A stretch of 64,000 bases of DNA. It comes from Roseovarius sp. EL26 (GTDB lineage: Bacteria > Pseudomonadota > Alphaproteobacteria > Rhodobacterales > Rhodobacteraceae). The DNA lies in NCBI RefSeq assembly GCF_900327775.1, contig NZ_OUMZ01000007.1, forward strand, positions 1,537,606 through 1,601,605, in the 5' to 3' direction. Shown in pieces: positions 46,961 through 56,812 of this stretch. The notes below the pieces were generated by a model. That model was not told the DNA's origin, searched no databases, and worked only from the letters and a program-made list of their open reading frames with translations. Positions within the stretch are counted from its first letter, which is position 1. Each line of letters opens with the position of its first letter. The translations under genes were made by a program, and so were the position numbers.

Positions 46961-47866
46961 ATGAGCAACGATATTTTCCGTAAAGGTGCGGCCTGGATCA
47001 AAGGCGAGATTGTCCCAATTGATCAGGCCACCATTGGCGTGACAGATTGGGCCGTGACCCATTCTGATGTCACTTATGACGTCGTGCCGGTTTGGGACGG
47101 CGCGTTTTTCCGGCTGAATGACTATCTGGATCGGTTCGAGGCGTCGATGCAGGCCTACCGCATGGATGTCGGCATGGATCGGGCTGAGATGACCAGTGCC
47201 CTGCATGACATGGTATCGCGGTCCGGCCTGAAGCAAGCTTATGTCGCGATGGTGGCGGCACGGGGAACACCCAAAGTTGCCGGGAGCCGTGACCCGCGCG
47301 ATTGCCAAAACCACTTCTTTGCATGGTGCGTGCCTTACATTCATGTGGTCAAACCCGAGGTCGCCGAAGCCGGGGTCAGCCTTTATATTCCCAACAATGT
47401 GCACCGCATTCCCGATCAAAGCCTAAACCAGCGGGTCAAAAACTACCACTGGGGGGATTTCACTGCGGCGCTGTTTCAGGCCAAGGATCATGGTTATGAG
47501 ACGGCCCTGCTCACCGATGGGCATGGCAATCTGGCCGAAGGACCGGGTTTCAATGTGTTTGCGATCTTTGGCAATAAAGTTGTGACACCAAAGCAGCATG
47601 TTTTGCACGGCATCACTCGCCTGACTGCACTGGAGCTATGCAGGGAACACGGTTTTAAAACCGAAGAACGCGCCTTGTCGCTGGAAGAATTTTTGATCGC
47701 TGACGAAGTGTTCCTGACCAGCTCGGGTGGAGGCATATTCCCGGTTGCCCGCGTGAACAATCATCACTTCTCCAATGGGTCTGCCGGGCCAAAGGCGACG
47801 CGGCTGAGAGAGGCATATTATGACATGCTAGCACAGTCAGGGTTGCGCAGCGCGATCAGCTATTAA
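46961..47866 (+). CDS. class IV (fold type IV) PLP aminotransferase
   Basis: 301 residues. Schiff-base Lys160 in NQRVKNYHWGDF and LAEGPGFNVFAI fit the branched-chain/D-amino acid group. From memory the HSDVTYDVVPVWDG, the KNxxWGD stretch and the LLTDGHGNLAEG segment resemble (R)-selective amine transaminases more than IlvE. The activity is therefore uncertain between branched-chain amino acids and (R)-amines. It follows the DegT-type gene, probably co-transcribed. Confidence 0.82.
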   Translation: MSNDIFRKGAAWIKGEIVPIDQATIGVTDWAVTHSDVTYDVVPVWDGAFFRLNDYLDRFEASMQAYRMDVGMDRAEMTSALHDMVSRSGLKQAYVAMVAARGTPKVAGSRDPRDCQNHFFAWCVPYIHVVKPEVAEAGVSLYIPNNVHRIPDQSLNQRVKNYHWGDFTAALFQAKDHGYETALLTDGHGNLAEGPGFNVFAIFGNKVVTPKQHVLHGITRLTALELCREHGFKTEERALSLEEFLIADEVFLTSSGGGIFPVARVNNHHFSNGSAGPKATRLREAYYDMLAQSGLRSAISY

Positions 47867-47868
47867 GA

Positions 47869-48564
47869 TCAATTGACCTTGGCTGCAGCTTCGATCACGC
47901 CGGTGCGCTGGTTTTGCACCAGCACGACGACGGGCTGATCACCTGCTGCCTCTTGGCTGATGTCCAGCGGTGTCTGCGTGTCCCACTCGCCAATCACCGA
48001 CAGATCGGTCACCACATTGGCATAGCTGATGGTGCGGCCCGCGTTTTCGCCGGCTTTGATATCAACCTTGTTGTCAGGGTTATAACGCACAAGCTGGACG
48101 ATGAGAGGGTCAGAAAAACTGACCTCTGTCGCGGCGCTTATATCGATCTGGTCGCCATCCCGGCTGAGCGTCAGGTTAACCGATGGCGTCTTTTCATGAT
48201 GCATATCGATCAGATCGGTCACGTCCATCGGGCGGTTGCCAACAACGTGATCCTGCCCGTTGATGATCATCTGCGGGGTATAAACCATGCGACGCCCGCC
48301 ATTACGGGCGTATTTGCGTTGCCGCGCGGTAAAATCCGGGTTGGCAAAGACGTCTTTCCACCCAATGTAATCCCAATAATCCACATGCAGTGCCAGCGCG
48401 ATCACATCATCCCGTTCTGCCAGTTTATGCAAAAACGCATCCGCCGGAGGGCAAGAGGAACAGCCCTGCGAGGTAAACAGCTCGACCACGATCGGCTGGT
48501 CTTGCGCCGTTACTGGGGTGGTCAGAATCAAAGAGGCAATCAGGCTTGCGATAAGGTTGCGCAT
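47869..48564 (-). CDS. DUF1223 thioredoxin-like secreted protein
   Basis: 231 residues with a signal peptide (LIASLIASLILTTPVTAQ). A thioredoxin-type CSSC motif (Cys35, Cys38 in TSQGCSSCPPAD) and the DUF1223 signature HVDYWDYIGWKD identify the family. A periplasmic redox function is inferred. In Rhodobacteraceae it often lies next to acnA. It is convergent with the aminotransferase gene and divergent from acnA. Confidence 0.87.
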   Translation of the reverse strand: MRNLIASLIASLILTTPVTAQDQPIVVELFTSQGCSSCPPADAFLHKLAERDDVIALALHVDYWDYIGWKDVFANPDFTARQRKYARNGGRRMVYTPQMIINGQDHVVGNRPMDVTDLIDMHHEKTPSVNLTLSRDGDQIDISAATEVSFSDPLIVQLVRYNPDNKVDIKAGENAGRTISYANVVTDLSVIGEWDTQTPLDISQEAAGDQPVVVLVQNQRTGVIEAAAKVN

Positions 48565-48639
48565 GGGATGCTATTTCCGTCGTCGGTCGTTGAATGTTAT
48601 CAAAACGATAACTAATTGGCTTAGAAATAACCAATCAAG

Positions 48640-48670
48640 GTTTCGCGAGAGAGATGTGATTTCTCGAAAC
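48640..48670. promoter_or_regulatory. imperfect palindrome in the acnA promoter region
   Basis: GTTTCG, bulged C, GAGA on one side pairs with TCTCGAAAC on the other, about 120 bp before acnA and about 75 bp before the divergent DUF1223 gene. Possible operator; no known consensus matched with confidence. Confidence 0.3.
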
Positions 48671-48785
48671 ATTGTTTTTGTGTGCAATGGTATACAAATT
48701 AATCTCCTCCCCCTTGATCCCCTCCTTCAAATGGGTCAGAAGCAAGCCAGCCGATCCTGCGCCTTCAATGTGAAAGGAATGCCAT

Positions 48786-51473
48786 ATGCCCATTACCGTC
48801 GGACACGACACCGCCAAGACACGCAAAACACTAAGTGTGAATGGCCAATCCGTTTCTTATTATTCCATCGCCGCTGCCGAAGAGGCCGGTCTTGGGAATT
48901 TTTCCCGCCTGCCCGCCGCGTTGCGTGTTGTTCTGGAAAACATGCTGCGCTTTGAAGACGGCAAGACCGTCAGCGTGGATGACATCAAGGCCTTCTCTGA
49001 GTGGGCTGACAAAGGCGGCAAAAATCCACGCGAGATCGCGTACCGCCCTGCCCGCGTATTGATGCAGGATTTCACCGGTGTTCCGGCTGTTGTCGATCTG
49101 GCCGCGATGCGCGACGGGATTGTCGCCCTTGGTGGTGACGCCCAGCAGATTAACCCGCTGAACCCGGTTGATCTGGTTATCGATCACTCGGTCATGATTG
49201 ACGAATTTGGCAACCCGCGTGCGTTCCAGATGAACGTGGACCGCGAATACGAGCGCAACATGGAGCGCTATCAGTTCCTGAAATGGGGCCAAGGTGCGTT
49301 CAACAATTTCCGCGTTGTGCCCCCCGGCACCGGTATCTGCCACCAGGTGAACCTCGAATATCTGGCGCAGACCGTCTGGAGCGATACGGATCAGAACGGC
49401 GACATGGTTGCCTATCCGGACACGCTTGTGGGCACTGACAGCCACACCACCATGGTCAACGGCATGGCCGTTCTGGGCTGGGGTGTTGGCGGGATCGAGG
49501 CCGAAGCTGCGATGCTGGGCCAACCGATTTCGATGCTGATCCCCGAGGTTGTTGGTTTTGAGCTGACCGGCGCGATGCTTGAGGGCACCACCGGGACTGA
49601 CTTGGTGCTGAAAGTGGTTGAGCTGCTGCGCGCACGAGGCGTTGTTGGCAAGTTTGTTGAATTCTACGGTGAAGGGTTGGATCGTCTGCCATTGGCCGAC
49701 CGTGCCACCATTGCCAACATGGCACCAGAATACGGCGCGACCTGTGGTTTCTTCCCGATCGACGATGAAACACTGCGGTATCTGCGCAGCACCGGTCGTG
49801 ACGAGGACCGCGTTGCATTGGTCGAAGCCTATGCCAAAGAAAACGGGTTTTGGCGCGGTGCGGATTATGCGCCGATCTACACTGACACCCTGCATCTGGA
49901 TATGGGCACCATCGTTCCGGCTATCTCCGGCCCGAAACGCCCGCAGGACTATGTTGCGCTGACGGATGCCAAATCTGCCTTCACGCGTGAGATGGAAGAA
50001 ACCTTTAAGCGTCCAATGGACAAAGAGGTTGCTGTTGCGGGTGAGGATTACACCCTGTCATCGGGTGATGTTGTGATCGCCTCGATCACATCGTGCACCA
50101 ACACGTCGAACCCCTATGTGATGATCGGCGCGGGCCTTGTGGCGCGCAAAGCCGCAGCACTGGGTCTGGACCGCAAGCCTTGGGTCAAGACATCTCTGGC
50201 TCCCGGTTCACAGGTTGTGAGCGCCTATTTGGAGGCCGCAAACCTGCAGGAGGATCTGGATAAGATCGGGTTTAACCTTGTCGGTTATGGCTGCACCACC
50301 TGTATCGGCAACTCTGGCCCGATCCAAAAGGAACTGTCCGAGGCGATTGCCGAGGGTGATCTGGTGGCAACGTCCGTTCTGTCGGGCAACCGTAACTTTG
50401 AAGGCCGGATCAGCCCGGATGTACGCGCCAACTATCTGGCGTCACCTCCGCTGGTTGTCGCCTATGCGCTGGCAGGTACAATGGACATCAATCTGGCGAC
50501 AGATCCAATTGCCCAGACACCTGAGGGCAAAGATGTCTACCTGAAAGACATCTGGCCCACATCGCAGGAAGTGGCGGAACTGGTTGAGCAGACCGTGACA
50601 CGTGAGGCGTTCCAGTCGAAATATGCGGACGTCTTCAAGGGGGACGACAAGTGGCAGGATGTTGAGACATCCGAGGGTGAAACCTATGACTGGCCTCCCC
50701 AGTCAACCTATGTGCAGAACCCGCCCTATTTCCAAGGCATGTCCAAGGAACCCGGCACCATCACCAATATCGATGGCGCGCGTGTTCTGGCATTGCTGGG
50801 CGACATGGTCACAACCGACCACATCAGCCCGGCTGGATCGTTCAAGGATACCACCCCTGCCGGTCAATACCTGACCGACCGTCAGGTGCCTGTACGTGAG
50901 TTCAACTCGTACGGTTCACGTCGTGGCAACCACGAGGTGATGATGCGCGGCACCTTTGCCAACATCCGGATCAAGAACGAGATGCTGGACGGCGTTGAAG
51001 GTGGCTATACCAAAGGCCCCGATGGCGGCGAGACCTCGATCTTTGACGCCGCGATGGCCTATCAGGCGGCAGGCACGCCGCTGGTTGTCTTTGGAGGCGA
51101 GCAGTACGGCGCGGGTTCATCGCGTGACTGGGCGGCCAAAGGCACGGCGTTGTTGGGCGTGAAGGCCGTGATCGCAGAAAGCTTTGAGCGTATTCACCGC
51201 TCAAACCTGGTTGGCATGGGCGTCATTCCGTTTGAGTTCACCGGCGGCGACAGCCGTACATCACTGGGCCTGACCGGCGCAGAAACGGTTGCCATTTCTG
51301 GCCTCGATACAATCCAGCCGCTGCAAGAAGTGCCTTGCACGATAACTATGGCGGATGGCACTGAGAAGACCATCCAACTGAAGTGCCGGATCGATACCGC
51401 GATCGAGATCGAATACATCGAGCACGGCGGCGTGCTGCACTATGTGCTGCGTAATCTGGCGGGCGCGGCCTGA
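48786..51473 (+). CDS. acnA: aconitate hydratase A
   Basis: 895 residues, normal for AcnA. Interconverts citrate and isocitrate in the TCA cycle. The [4Fe-4S] ligands are Cys437 (TSCTNTSN), Cys503 and Cys506 (YGCTTCIGN), and the swivel domain carries GEQYGAGSSRDWAAKG. It stands alone with a strong terminator. Antisense frames on the other strand, although long, are shadows. Confidence 0.97.
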   Translation: MPITVGHDTAKTRKTLSVNGQSVSYYSIAAAEEAGLGNFSRLPAALRVVLENMLRFEDGKTVSVDDIKAFSEWADKGGKNPREIAYRPARVLMQDFTGVPAVVDLAAMRDGIVALGGDAQQINPLNPVDLVIDHSVMIDEFGNPRAFQMNVDREYERNMERYQFLKWGQGAFNNFRVVPPGTGICHQVNLEYLAQTVWSDTDQNGDMVAYPDTLVGTDSHTTMVNGMAVLGWGVGGIEAEAAMLGQPISMLIPEVVGFELTGAMLEGTTGTDLVLKVVELLRARGVVGKFVEFYGEGLDRLPLADRATIANMAPEYGATCGFFPIDDETLRYLRSTGRDEDRVALVEAYAKENGFWRGADYAPIYTDTLHLDMGTIVPAISGPKRPQDYVALTDAKSAFTREMEETFKRPMDKEVAVAGEDYTLSSGDVVIASITSCTNTSNPYVMIGAGLVARKAAALGLDRKPWVKTSLAPGSQVVSAYLEAANLQEDLDKIGFNLVGYGCTTCIGNSGPIQKELSEAIAEGDLVATSVLSGNRNFEGRISPDVRANYLASPPLVVAYALAGTMDINLATDPIAQTPEGKDVYLKDIWPTSQEVAELVEQTVTREAFQSKYADVFKGDDKWQDVETSEGETYDWPPQSTYVQNPPYFQGMSKEPGTITNIDGARVLALLGDMVTTDHISPAGSFKDTTPAGQYLTDRQVPVREFNSYGSRRGNHEVMMRGTFANIRIKNEMLDGVEGGYTKGPDGGETSIFDAAMAYQAAGTPLVVFGGEQYGAGSSRDWAAKGTALLGVKAVIAESFERIHRSNLVGMGVIPFEFTGGDSRTSLGLTGAETVAISGLDTIQPLQEVPCTITMADGTEKTIQLKCRIDTAIEIEYIEHGGVLHYVLRNLAGAA

Positions 51474-51496
51474 GCCACTCTATCTAGTTAAGATTA

Positions 51497-51530
51497 AAAC
51501 AGCCCCTCTTGGGGCTGTTTTTGTTTTTGA
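51497..51530 (+). terminator. terminator of acnA
   Basis: An AAACAGCCCC stem, loop TCTT, GGGGCTGTTT at 51497-51520, followed by a T-rich tail, 24 bp after the stop. Confidence 0.93.
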
Positions 51531-51588
51531 ACACCAAGAGGGTCAGGCGTGGCCCGGACCTGCGGTCCGAGCTACATATGTTGCGTGA

Positions 51589-53247
51589 TTACCGCTGAGC
51601 TGTTTTCCACTCAGGGTGCATCCAAGGTTCGGAGTTATCCGCGGCCAATGGCGTGCGATCCAGCACGTGGTCGGCGATTTTTTCGCCGGTCATGATCGAT
51701 GGCGCATTCAGGTTGCCGTTGGTGATACGTGGGAAGATACTGCTGTCAGCAACGCGCAGATTGTCGACGCCGATGACACGGCCGTGCGGATCAACCACGG
51801 CGTTAGGATCATCCTTGGCACCCATTTTGCATGTGCCGCAAGGGTGATAGGCGCTTTCGGCATGTTCGCGTATGAAGTCATCTAATTCATCATCGCTTTG
51901 CGCAGCAATCCCCGGTTGGATCTCGTGTTTGCTGTAGGGTTTGAACGCGTCCTGCGCGAAGATCTCACGCGTCAGGCGGATACATTTGCGGAAATCAACC
52001 CAGTCGCTTTCTTCGCTCATATAGTTGAAAAAGATCTTTGGGTCATGCATCGGGTCGGCGTTGCGCAAGGTAACGGAGCCGCGCGATTCACTGCGCATCG
52101 GGCCAGTGTGGGCCTGATAGCCGTGACCTTCGGCGGCGACCTGACCGTCATAGCGCACGGCAATGGGCAGGAAGTGGTACTGCACATCCGGGTATTCGAC
52201 GCCTGCGCGCGAGCGAATGAAGGCAGAGCTTTCGAACTGGTTGCTGGCGCCGGGGCCGGTTTTGGCAAAGAGCCACTGCGCCCCGACCCAGGCCTTGCCA
52301 AAGAGGTTCCAGTATTTGAACAGGCTGACCGGTTGGCTGGCGGCCATCTGAATATAAAGCTCAAGGTGGTCTTGCAGGTTTTGCCCAACGCCAGCGCGGT
52401 CGGCAACCACGTCGATGCCGTGTTCTGCCAGATGGGCGGCGGGGCCGATGCCAGACAGCATCAAGATCTTGGGCGAGTTGATGGAGGAGGCAGAAACGAT
52501 CACCTCGGCACGCGCCTTGATCATCTGCTGCTGGCCTTTGACGGTGGCTTCGACGCCCACGGCACGCCCTTCTTCCATCACCACGCGGTGCACGAGGCCG
52601 CGCACCAGATCACAGTTTGGGCGTTTCAAAGCAGGTTTCAGATAGGCATTGGCAGCAGACCAGCGCTGACCATTTTTGACGGTCATATCAAAGGGACCAA
52701 AACCCTCTTGCTGATGACCGTTGTAGTCTCCAGTGGTTTGGTAACCGGCCTGTGCACCCGCCTCAACAAAGGCTTTGACCAGCGGGTTGTCACGTTTGCC
52801 GCGGCTGACATTCAGCGGGCCGTTGGTGCCACGCCAAGATGCATCGCCGCCGTGCCCCCCACTGTCCCAGTTTTCCATGCGCTTGTAGTAAGGCAAAACA
52901 TCGGCATAGCCCCAACCATCAGCCCCCTGATCGCGCCAATGATCAAAGTCACAGGCGTGGCCACGCACATAGATCATGCCGTTGATGGACGACGAGCCAC
53001 CGATCACCTTGCCACGGGGACATGCTAGACGACGGTTACCGAGATGCGGCTCGGGCTCGGTCTGGTAGCCCCAGTCGTAGCGTTTCATATTCATCGGATA
53101 GCTGAGCGCACCGGGCATCTGAATGAGCGGGCCCGCGTCGGTACCGCCGTGTTCGACAACCAATACGGATTTGCCCGCCTCGGACAGACGATAAGCCATG
53201 GCGCAGCCTGCGCTGCCCGCTCCAACGATCACATAATCTGCTTCCAT
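51589..53247 (-). CDS. betA: choline dehydrogenase
   Basis: 552 residues, standard for BetA. GMC-oxidoreductase family: FAD motif VIVGAGSAG (about 5-13), [20 protein letters not shown] (GMC signature 1) and the C-terminal HPCGTCKMG. It oxidises choline to betaine aldehyde at the membrane, passing electrons to the quinone pool. Last gene of the BCCT-betB-betA minus-strand unit, with an intercistronic hairpin behind betB. Confidence 0.94.
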   Translation of the reverse strand: MEADYVIVGAGSAGCAMAYRLSEAGKSVLVVEHGGTDAGPLIQMPGALSYPMNMKRYDWGYQTEPEPHLGNRRLACPRGKVIGGSSSINGMIYVRGHACDFDHWRDQGADGWGYADVLPYYKRMENWDSGGHGGDASWRGTNGPLNVSRGKRDNPLVKAFVEAGAQAGYQTTGDYNGHQQEGFGPFDMTVKNGQRWSAANAYLKPALKRPNCDLVRGLVHRVVMEEGRAVGVEATVKGQQQMIKARAEVIVSASSINSPKILMLSGIGPAAHLAEHGIDVVADRAGVGQNLQDHLELYIQMAASQPVSLFKYWNLFGKAWVGAQWLFAKTGPGASNQFESSAFIRSRAGVEYPDVQYHFLPIAVRYDGQVAAEGHGYQAHTGPMRSESRGSVTLRNADPMHDPKIFFNYMSEESDWVDFRKCIRLTREIFAQDAFKPYSKHEIQPGIAAQSDDELDDFIREHAESAYHPCGTCKMGAKDDPNAVVDPHGRVIGVDNLRVADSSIFPRITNGNLNAPSIMTGEKIADHVLDRTPLAADNSEPWMHPEWKTAQR

Positions 53248-53295
53248 GTCACTTCTCTCCTTGTCGCCCGGATTCGCGCCCCGGGTGGCTGGGGG

Positions 53296-53317
53296 CGCCC
53301 CCGATGGCTCGGGGGCG
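53296..53317. other. GC-rich hairpin between betB and betA
   Basis: A perfect 9-bp stem CGCCCCCGA, loop TGGC, TCGGGGGCG in the 78-bp gap. On the minus strand no T run follows, so it is more likely an mRNA-stabilising or attenuating hairpin than a full terminator. It would allow betB to be expressed more than betA. Confidence 0.5.
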
Positions 53318-53325
53318 GTTTTATC

Positions 53326-54780
53326 TTAGAATGGCGCTTCTGAGGCGCCCATACGCACGTAGACCGACTTGATCTGGCTGTAATGCTCGATCGCGGCTTT
53401 TGAGTTTTCGCGGCCAATGCCGGAGGCCTTCACACCACCAAACGGCACCTCGACCGGTGCGTCGTTGTAGGAGTTGATGAAGCAGGTGCCTGCCTCAAAG
53501 CCCGCCACCATGCGGTGAGCGCGGGTCAGATCCTGCGTGTAGACGCCTGCCGCAAGGCCAAACTCAGTGTCATTGGCGCGAGCGAGGACTTCTTCTTCGG
53601 TATCGAAATCCAGCACACTCATGACCGGGCCGAAGATTTCTTCACGGGCGATGGCCATGTCGTCGGTCACATCGGCGAAGACGGCTGGGGTGATCCAACT
53701 GCCGGGTTGATCGATGCGAGTGCCCCCGCAGACGAGGCGTGCGCCTTCGGACTGACCTTTTTCCACGTAACCCAGAACGATGTTCAGTTGATTTTCACTG
53801 ACCATGGGGCCAAAGTTTGTCGCCTCATCCATCGGGTCACCGATCACGGCTGTCGACAAGCGTTCTGTCAGGCGCTTAAGGAAAGCGTCTTTGATGCCCT
53901 TTTGCACAAAGACCCGTGTGCCGTTGGAACAGACCTGCCCCGAGGAATAGAAGTTGCCCAAAATGGCACCGCTGACCGCGTCTTCGAGATTTGCATCGTC
54001 AAAGACAACCATCGGGGATTTGCCGCCCAGCTCCATAGTGGCGTGTTTCATATCGGCCGCAGCGGCGGCGTAGACCTTTTTACCTGTGGGTACTGAGCCG
54101 GTGAGCGAGACTTTGTCGACACGCGCATCTGTGACCAGTGTGCCGCCCACTGCGCCCATGCCTTGGACGACATTATAAAGCCCTGCGGGCAGGCCAGCCT
54201 CGACCAGAATTTCTGCGACTTTCAGCGCGCAAAGTGGTGTGGTCTCGGATGGTTTGAAAATGATCGCATTGCCGCAGGCGAGCGCCGGTGCGCCCTTCCA
54301 GCAAGCGATTTGTGTAGGGTAATTCCATGCGCCCAGACCAACGCAGAGGCCCAGTGGTTCGCGCACGGTATAGGCCCAATCTCCGCCCGCAAGCGGGATA
54401 TGTTCGCCGGTCAGGCTGGCGGCCAGTCCACCGAAATATTCCAAGGCGTCGGCACCACTGGTGGCATCCGCCACGCTGGTTTCCTGATAGGGTTTGCCGG
54501 TGTCATAGGTTTCGAGAATCGACAGATCGTGATTGCGTTCACGAATGATATCGGCGGCGCGTCGCAGGATGCGGCCGCGTTCAGTGCCTGAATATTTGGC
54601 CCATTCCTTTTGCGCGGCTTTTGCCGCAGTGATCGCCTCTTCGATGATGGCAGGCGTCGCCTCGTGAAGGCGTGCAATGATCTCGCCTGTGGCGGGATAA
54701 ATCACATCCATCGGCGTACCGGCGATATCTTCGACATAACGGCCATTTACGAAATGGCTGGCAGTGGGTTGGGCTTTCAA
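53326..54780 (-). CDS. betB: betaine aldehyde dehydrogenase
   Basis: 484 residues. NAD-dependent aldehyde dehydrogenase family: catalytic Glu250 (MELGGKSP) and Cys284 (SSGQVCSNG). Converts betaine aldehyde to glycine betaine, in the cytoplasm. AAGGA precedes the start at good spacing. Lies between the BCCT carrier gene and betA, all on the minus strand. Confidence 0.94.
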   Translation of the reverse strand: MKAQPTASHFVNGRYVEDIAGTPMDVIYPATGEIIARLHEATPAIIEEAITAAKAAQKEWAKYSGTERGRILRRAADIIRERNHDLSILETYDTGKPYQETSVADATSGADALEYFGGLAASLTGEHIPLAGGDWAYTVREPLGLCVGLGAWNYPTQIACWKGAPALACGNAIIFKPSETTPLCALKVAEILVEAGLPAGLYNVVQGMGAVGGTLVTDARVDKVSLTGSVPTGKKVYAAAAADMKHATMELGGKSPMVVFDDANLEDAVSGAILGNFYSSGQVCSNGTRVFVQKGIKDAFLKRLTERLSTAVIGDPMDEATNFGPMVSENQLNIVLGYVEKGQSEGARLVCGGTRIDQPGSWITPAVFADVTDDMAIAREEIFGPVMSVLDFDTEEEVLARANDTEFGLAAGVYTQDLTRAHRMVAGFEAGTCFINSYNDAPVEVPFGGVKASGIGRENSKAAIEHYSQIKSVYVRMGASEAPF

Positions 54781-54843
54781 TTCAGTGCTTCCTTGTTGAA
54801 AGGCCGCCCCGGATGGCCGGGGCGGCAGGTATTATGTTGGCGG

Positions 54844-56043
54844 TTAATGGACTTCGTCGACCTTGTGGAAATCGAGCGAACGCCCGTCTGGTGAGGCTGT
54901 GATTTCCATCACTTCGCGGCGTTTGGTGACGAAGATGAACATAACACAAGCCAGATACAGGCCGATCACGATGGCACCAATCCACTGGATCTGCAGCCAT
55001 TGGCTTTTGAACAGCAGCGTTAGGGTGAACAGCACCGCGACGTTGCCGATCACGTATTTGACCTTGCCCAGCTTTTCGACCGTCATCGACAGGTTGTCGG
55101 TGTAAAGACGGATCAGCGAGTCGAGCGAGTTGATCACAAAGGTCACGCCGACAGCGATCATCGCGAGGTTCACGATGCCAGCCGTGCTGATTTCGTTCAG
55201 GTGGTAGTAGTAAAGTACCGAGAACCAAACAGCCAATGGGATGGACGGGAACACCAGCAATGCGATGAACAGCTGCCAGGTTTTCATGCCACCGACAAAG
55301 CGCGAGGTGAACTGACCAATCATGATCGACCAAGCGAACCACCAGAACAGGTAGAAGGCGTGATAGTCGGTCAGTGGCAGGGCGAATTTATGCAGGTTGG
55401 CAAAGTAATCCCCCAACAAGCTCATGTTGGAGCCGAACGCGCCCATTCCCATACCGGCGTAGATTGCCATACCTGCGATCAACGCAAAGAACAGCACGGT
55501 TGAACCAACCGATAGAATGCGGACGTATTTCAAATCGGTCGAGGAATAAGCCGCAGCCAAAATGACCACGAAAACGATCACATAGAACGTTGTGACCACT
55601 GATTCACCGTCGCCAATTTCTGGGATGTAGCCCGGCAGGTAGATCAGGAAGAGGCTGGCCGTAAAGGCGCAGGTGCCGATTATGACGATGTTGTTGATGA
55701 TCTTGACCACTGGGATTTCAAAAAACTTCACACGCGGTTCGATGACGCAGAAATAGAACGCAGTCAGGAAATAGAATGCCCAGATCAAAAAGCCCCAAAA
55801 GCCAAATTCAATCGCTAACGGATTGGCAAAGGCATAGGCCGGGTCATCCGCGTAACCTGCGAATTCGGTCAGTGGGAACATGATCAATCCAACATCGAGG
55901 CCGGATGTGAACAAGATCGCAATGAAGGTGAACAAATGCACCGGCGTTACACCGACACATTCCAGATTTCGCCATTTGATGACGCAGAATATCACCAACG
56001 CAAAGGCCAGCAAGATCCCGAAAGACAGTATCATATTGAGCAT
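54844..56043 (-). CDS. BCCT-family transporter, short form
   Basis: 399 residues from the ATG at 56043, with GGGAGAG upstream. About ten membrane helices. The BCCT core LFWWFAWSIMIGQFTSRFVGG replaces the usual WWxxWxPFVGxFxARIS segment. It takes up choline, betaine or a related osmolyte by Na+ or H+ symport. It is about 100 residues shorter than classical BetT/BetP. It lacks the long C-terminal osmosensing tail, so it is more likely catabolic uptake than osmoregulation. Head of the betB-betA unit. Confidence 0.85.
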   Translation of the reverse strand: MLNMILSFGILLAFALVIFCVIKWRNLECVGVTPVHLFTFIAILFTSGLDVGLIMFPLTEFAGYADDPAYAFANPLAIEFGFWGFLIWAFYFLTAFYFCVIEPRVKFFEIPVVKIINNIVIIGTCAFTASLFLIYLPGYIPEIGDGESVVTTFYVIVFVVILAAAYSSTDLKYVRILSVGSTVLFFALIAGMAIYAGMGMGAFGSNMSLLGDYFANLHKFALPLTDYHAFYLFWWFAWSIMIGQFTSRFVGGMKTWQLFIALLVFPSIPLAVWFSVLYYYHLNEISTAGIVNLAMIAVGVTFVINSLDSLIRLYTDNLSMTVEKLGKVKYVIGNVAVLFTLTLLFKSQWLQIQWIGAIVIGLYLACVMFIFVTKRREVMEITASPDGRSLDFHKVDEVH

Positions 56044-56164
56044 TTTATATCTCTCCCTGTTCGCAAACACCGGCCCCAAAGCACGGTGCTGGCAGCGCGG
56101 TAGCACAGGTTTTCGAAATCTCTAAACAATTTCTTAAACGAGTATTTAATTTATTCAATAGTGA

Positions 56165-56197
56165 AATCACATTGCAACTCGCGGCTTAGATGTGATT
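56165..56197. promoter_or_regulatory. inverted repeat in the BCCT/TetR divergent promoter
   Basis: AATCACAT (56165-56172) and ATGTGATT (56190-56197) with a 17-bp spacer, ending 8 bp before the TetR start codon. Candidate autoregulatory site for the TetR gene and the divergent transporter unit. Confidence 0.4.
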
Positions 56198-56205
56198 ATT
56201 GCCAT

Positions 56206-56808
56206 ATGAAACGCAAAACCATTCGCGACATCCGTAATGAAGAGCTGATTGAAGCAGCGATTTCCGCCATACATTCCAATGGCTTCTTGTCTGTCACCAT
56301 GACTGAGATTGCTAAGGAAGCCGGAGCAACTGCGGCCTCGATCAGCTATTATTTTGGCTCGAAAGACAAATTGATGGACACGACCATGCGGCGGCTGTTG
56401 TCGTTGTTGCGCGAACGGTCGCTGCACTGCCTGGCTCAGGCGAAGACCCCGGAAGAACGCCTTTATGCCATTATTGATGCAAACTTTGACGATTCGCTCT
56501 TCACGAAAGAGAAATGTTCGGTCTGGATGCAGTTCTGGGCCAGCGCGCCCTATGTACCCAGCCTGGCGCGACTGCACCGGATCAACCGTTTGAGGGTACA
56601 AAGTAACGTTCGGCGCGAGCTGCGCTCGTTGGTGCCCGATGAATTGTTGGAACCGGTCCGCGAATCGGTGCAGGCTTATATGGACGGCATCTGGATCGAA
56701 ACGGCCCAAAGCGACAAGCCGGTCGACCCTGCTGCCGCCCGTGATACAGCGCGGCAGGTGGTTGCAACCTTGATCGAAGGGGCGTTGGCGGGCAACACCC
56801 CGAAGTGA
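56206..56808 (+). CDS. TetR-family regulator (BetI-like paralogue)
   Basis: 200 residues from the ATG at 56206. The N-terminal helix-turn-helix is SVTMTEIAKEAGATAASISYYFGSKDKLMD (about 28-58), and the C-terminal effector region resembles BetI in length. It is divergent from the BCCT-betB-betA unit and convergent with betC, leaving 4 bp between stops. It likely controls uptake and oxidation of choline. A second, closer BetI is at 58318, so the two may divide the control. Confidence 0.85.
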   Translation: MKRKTIRDIRNEELIEAAISAIHSNGFLSVTMTEIAKEAGATAASISYYFGSKDKLMDTTMRRLLSLLRERSLHCLAQAKTPEERLYAIIDANFDDSLFTKEKCSVWMQFWASAPYVPSLARLHRINRLRVQSNVRRELRSLVPDELLEPVRESVQAYMDGIWIETAQSDKPVDPAAARDTARQVVATLIEGALAGNTPK

Positions 56809-56812
56809 GCGT

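Noticed and set aside
48831..49895. 354-residue minus-strand frame inside acnA
   Set aside because: Shadow of the conserved aconitase reading frame; no motif and no start signal.
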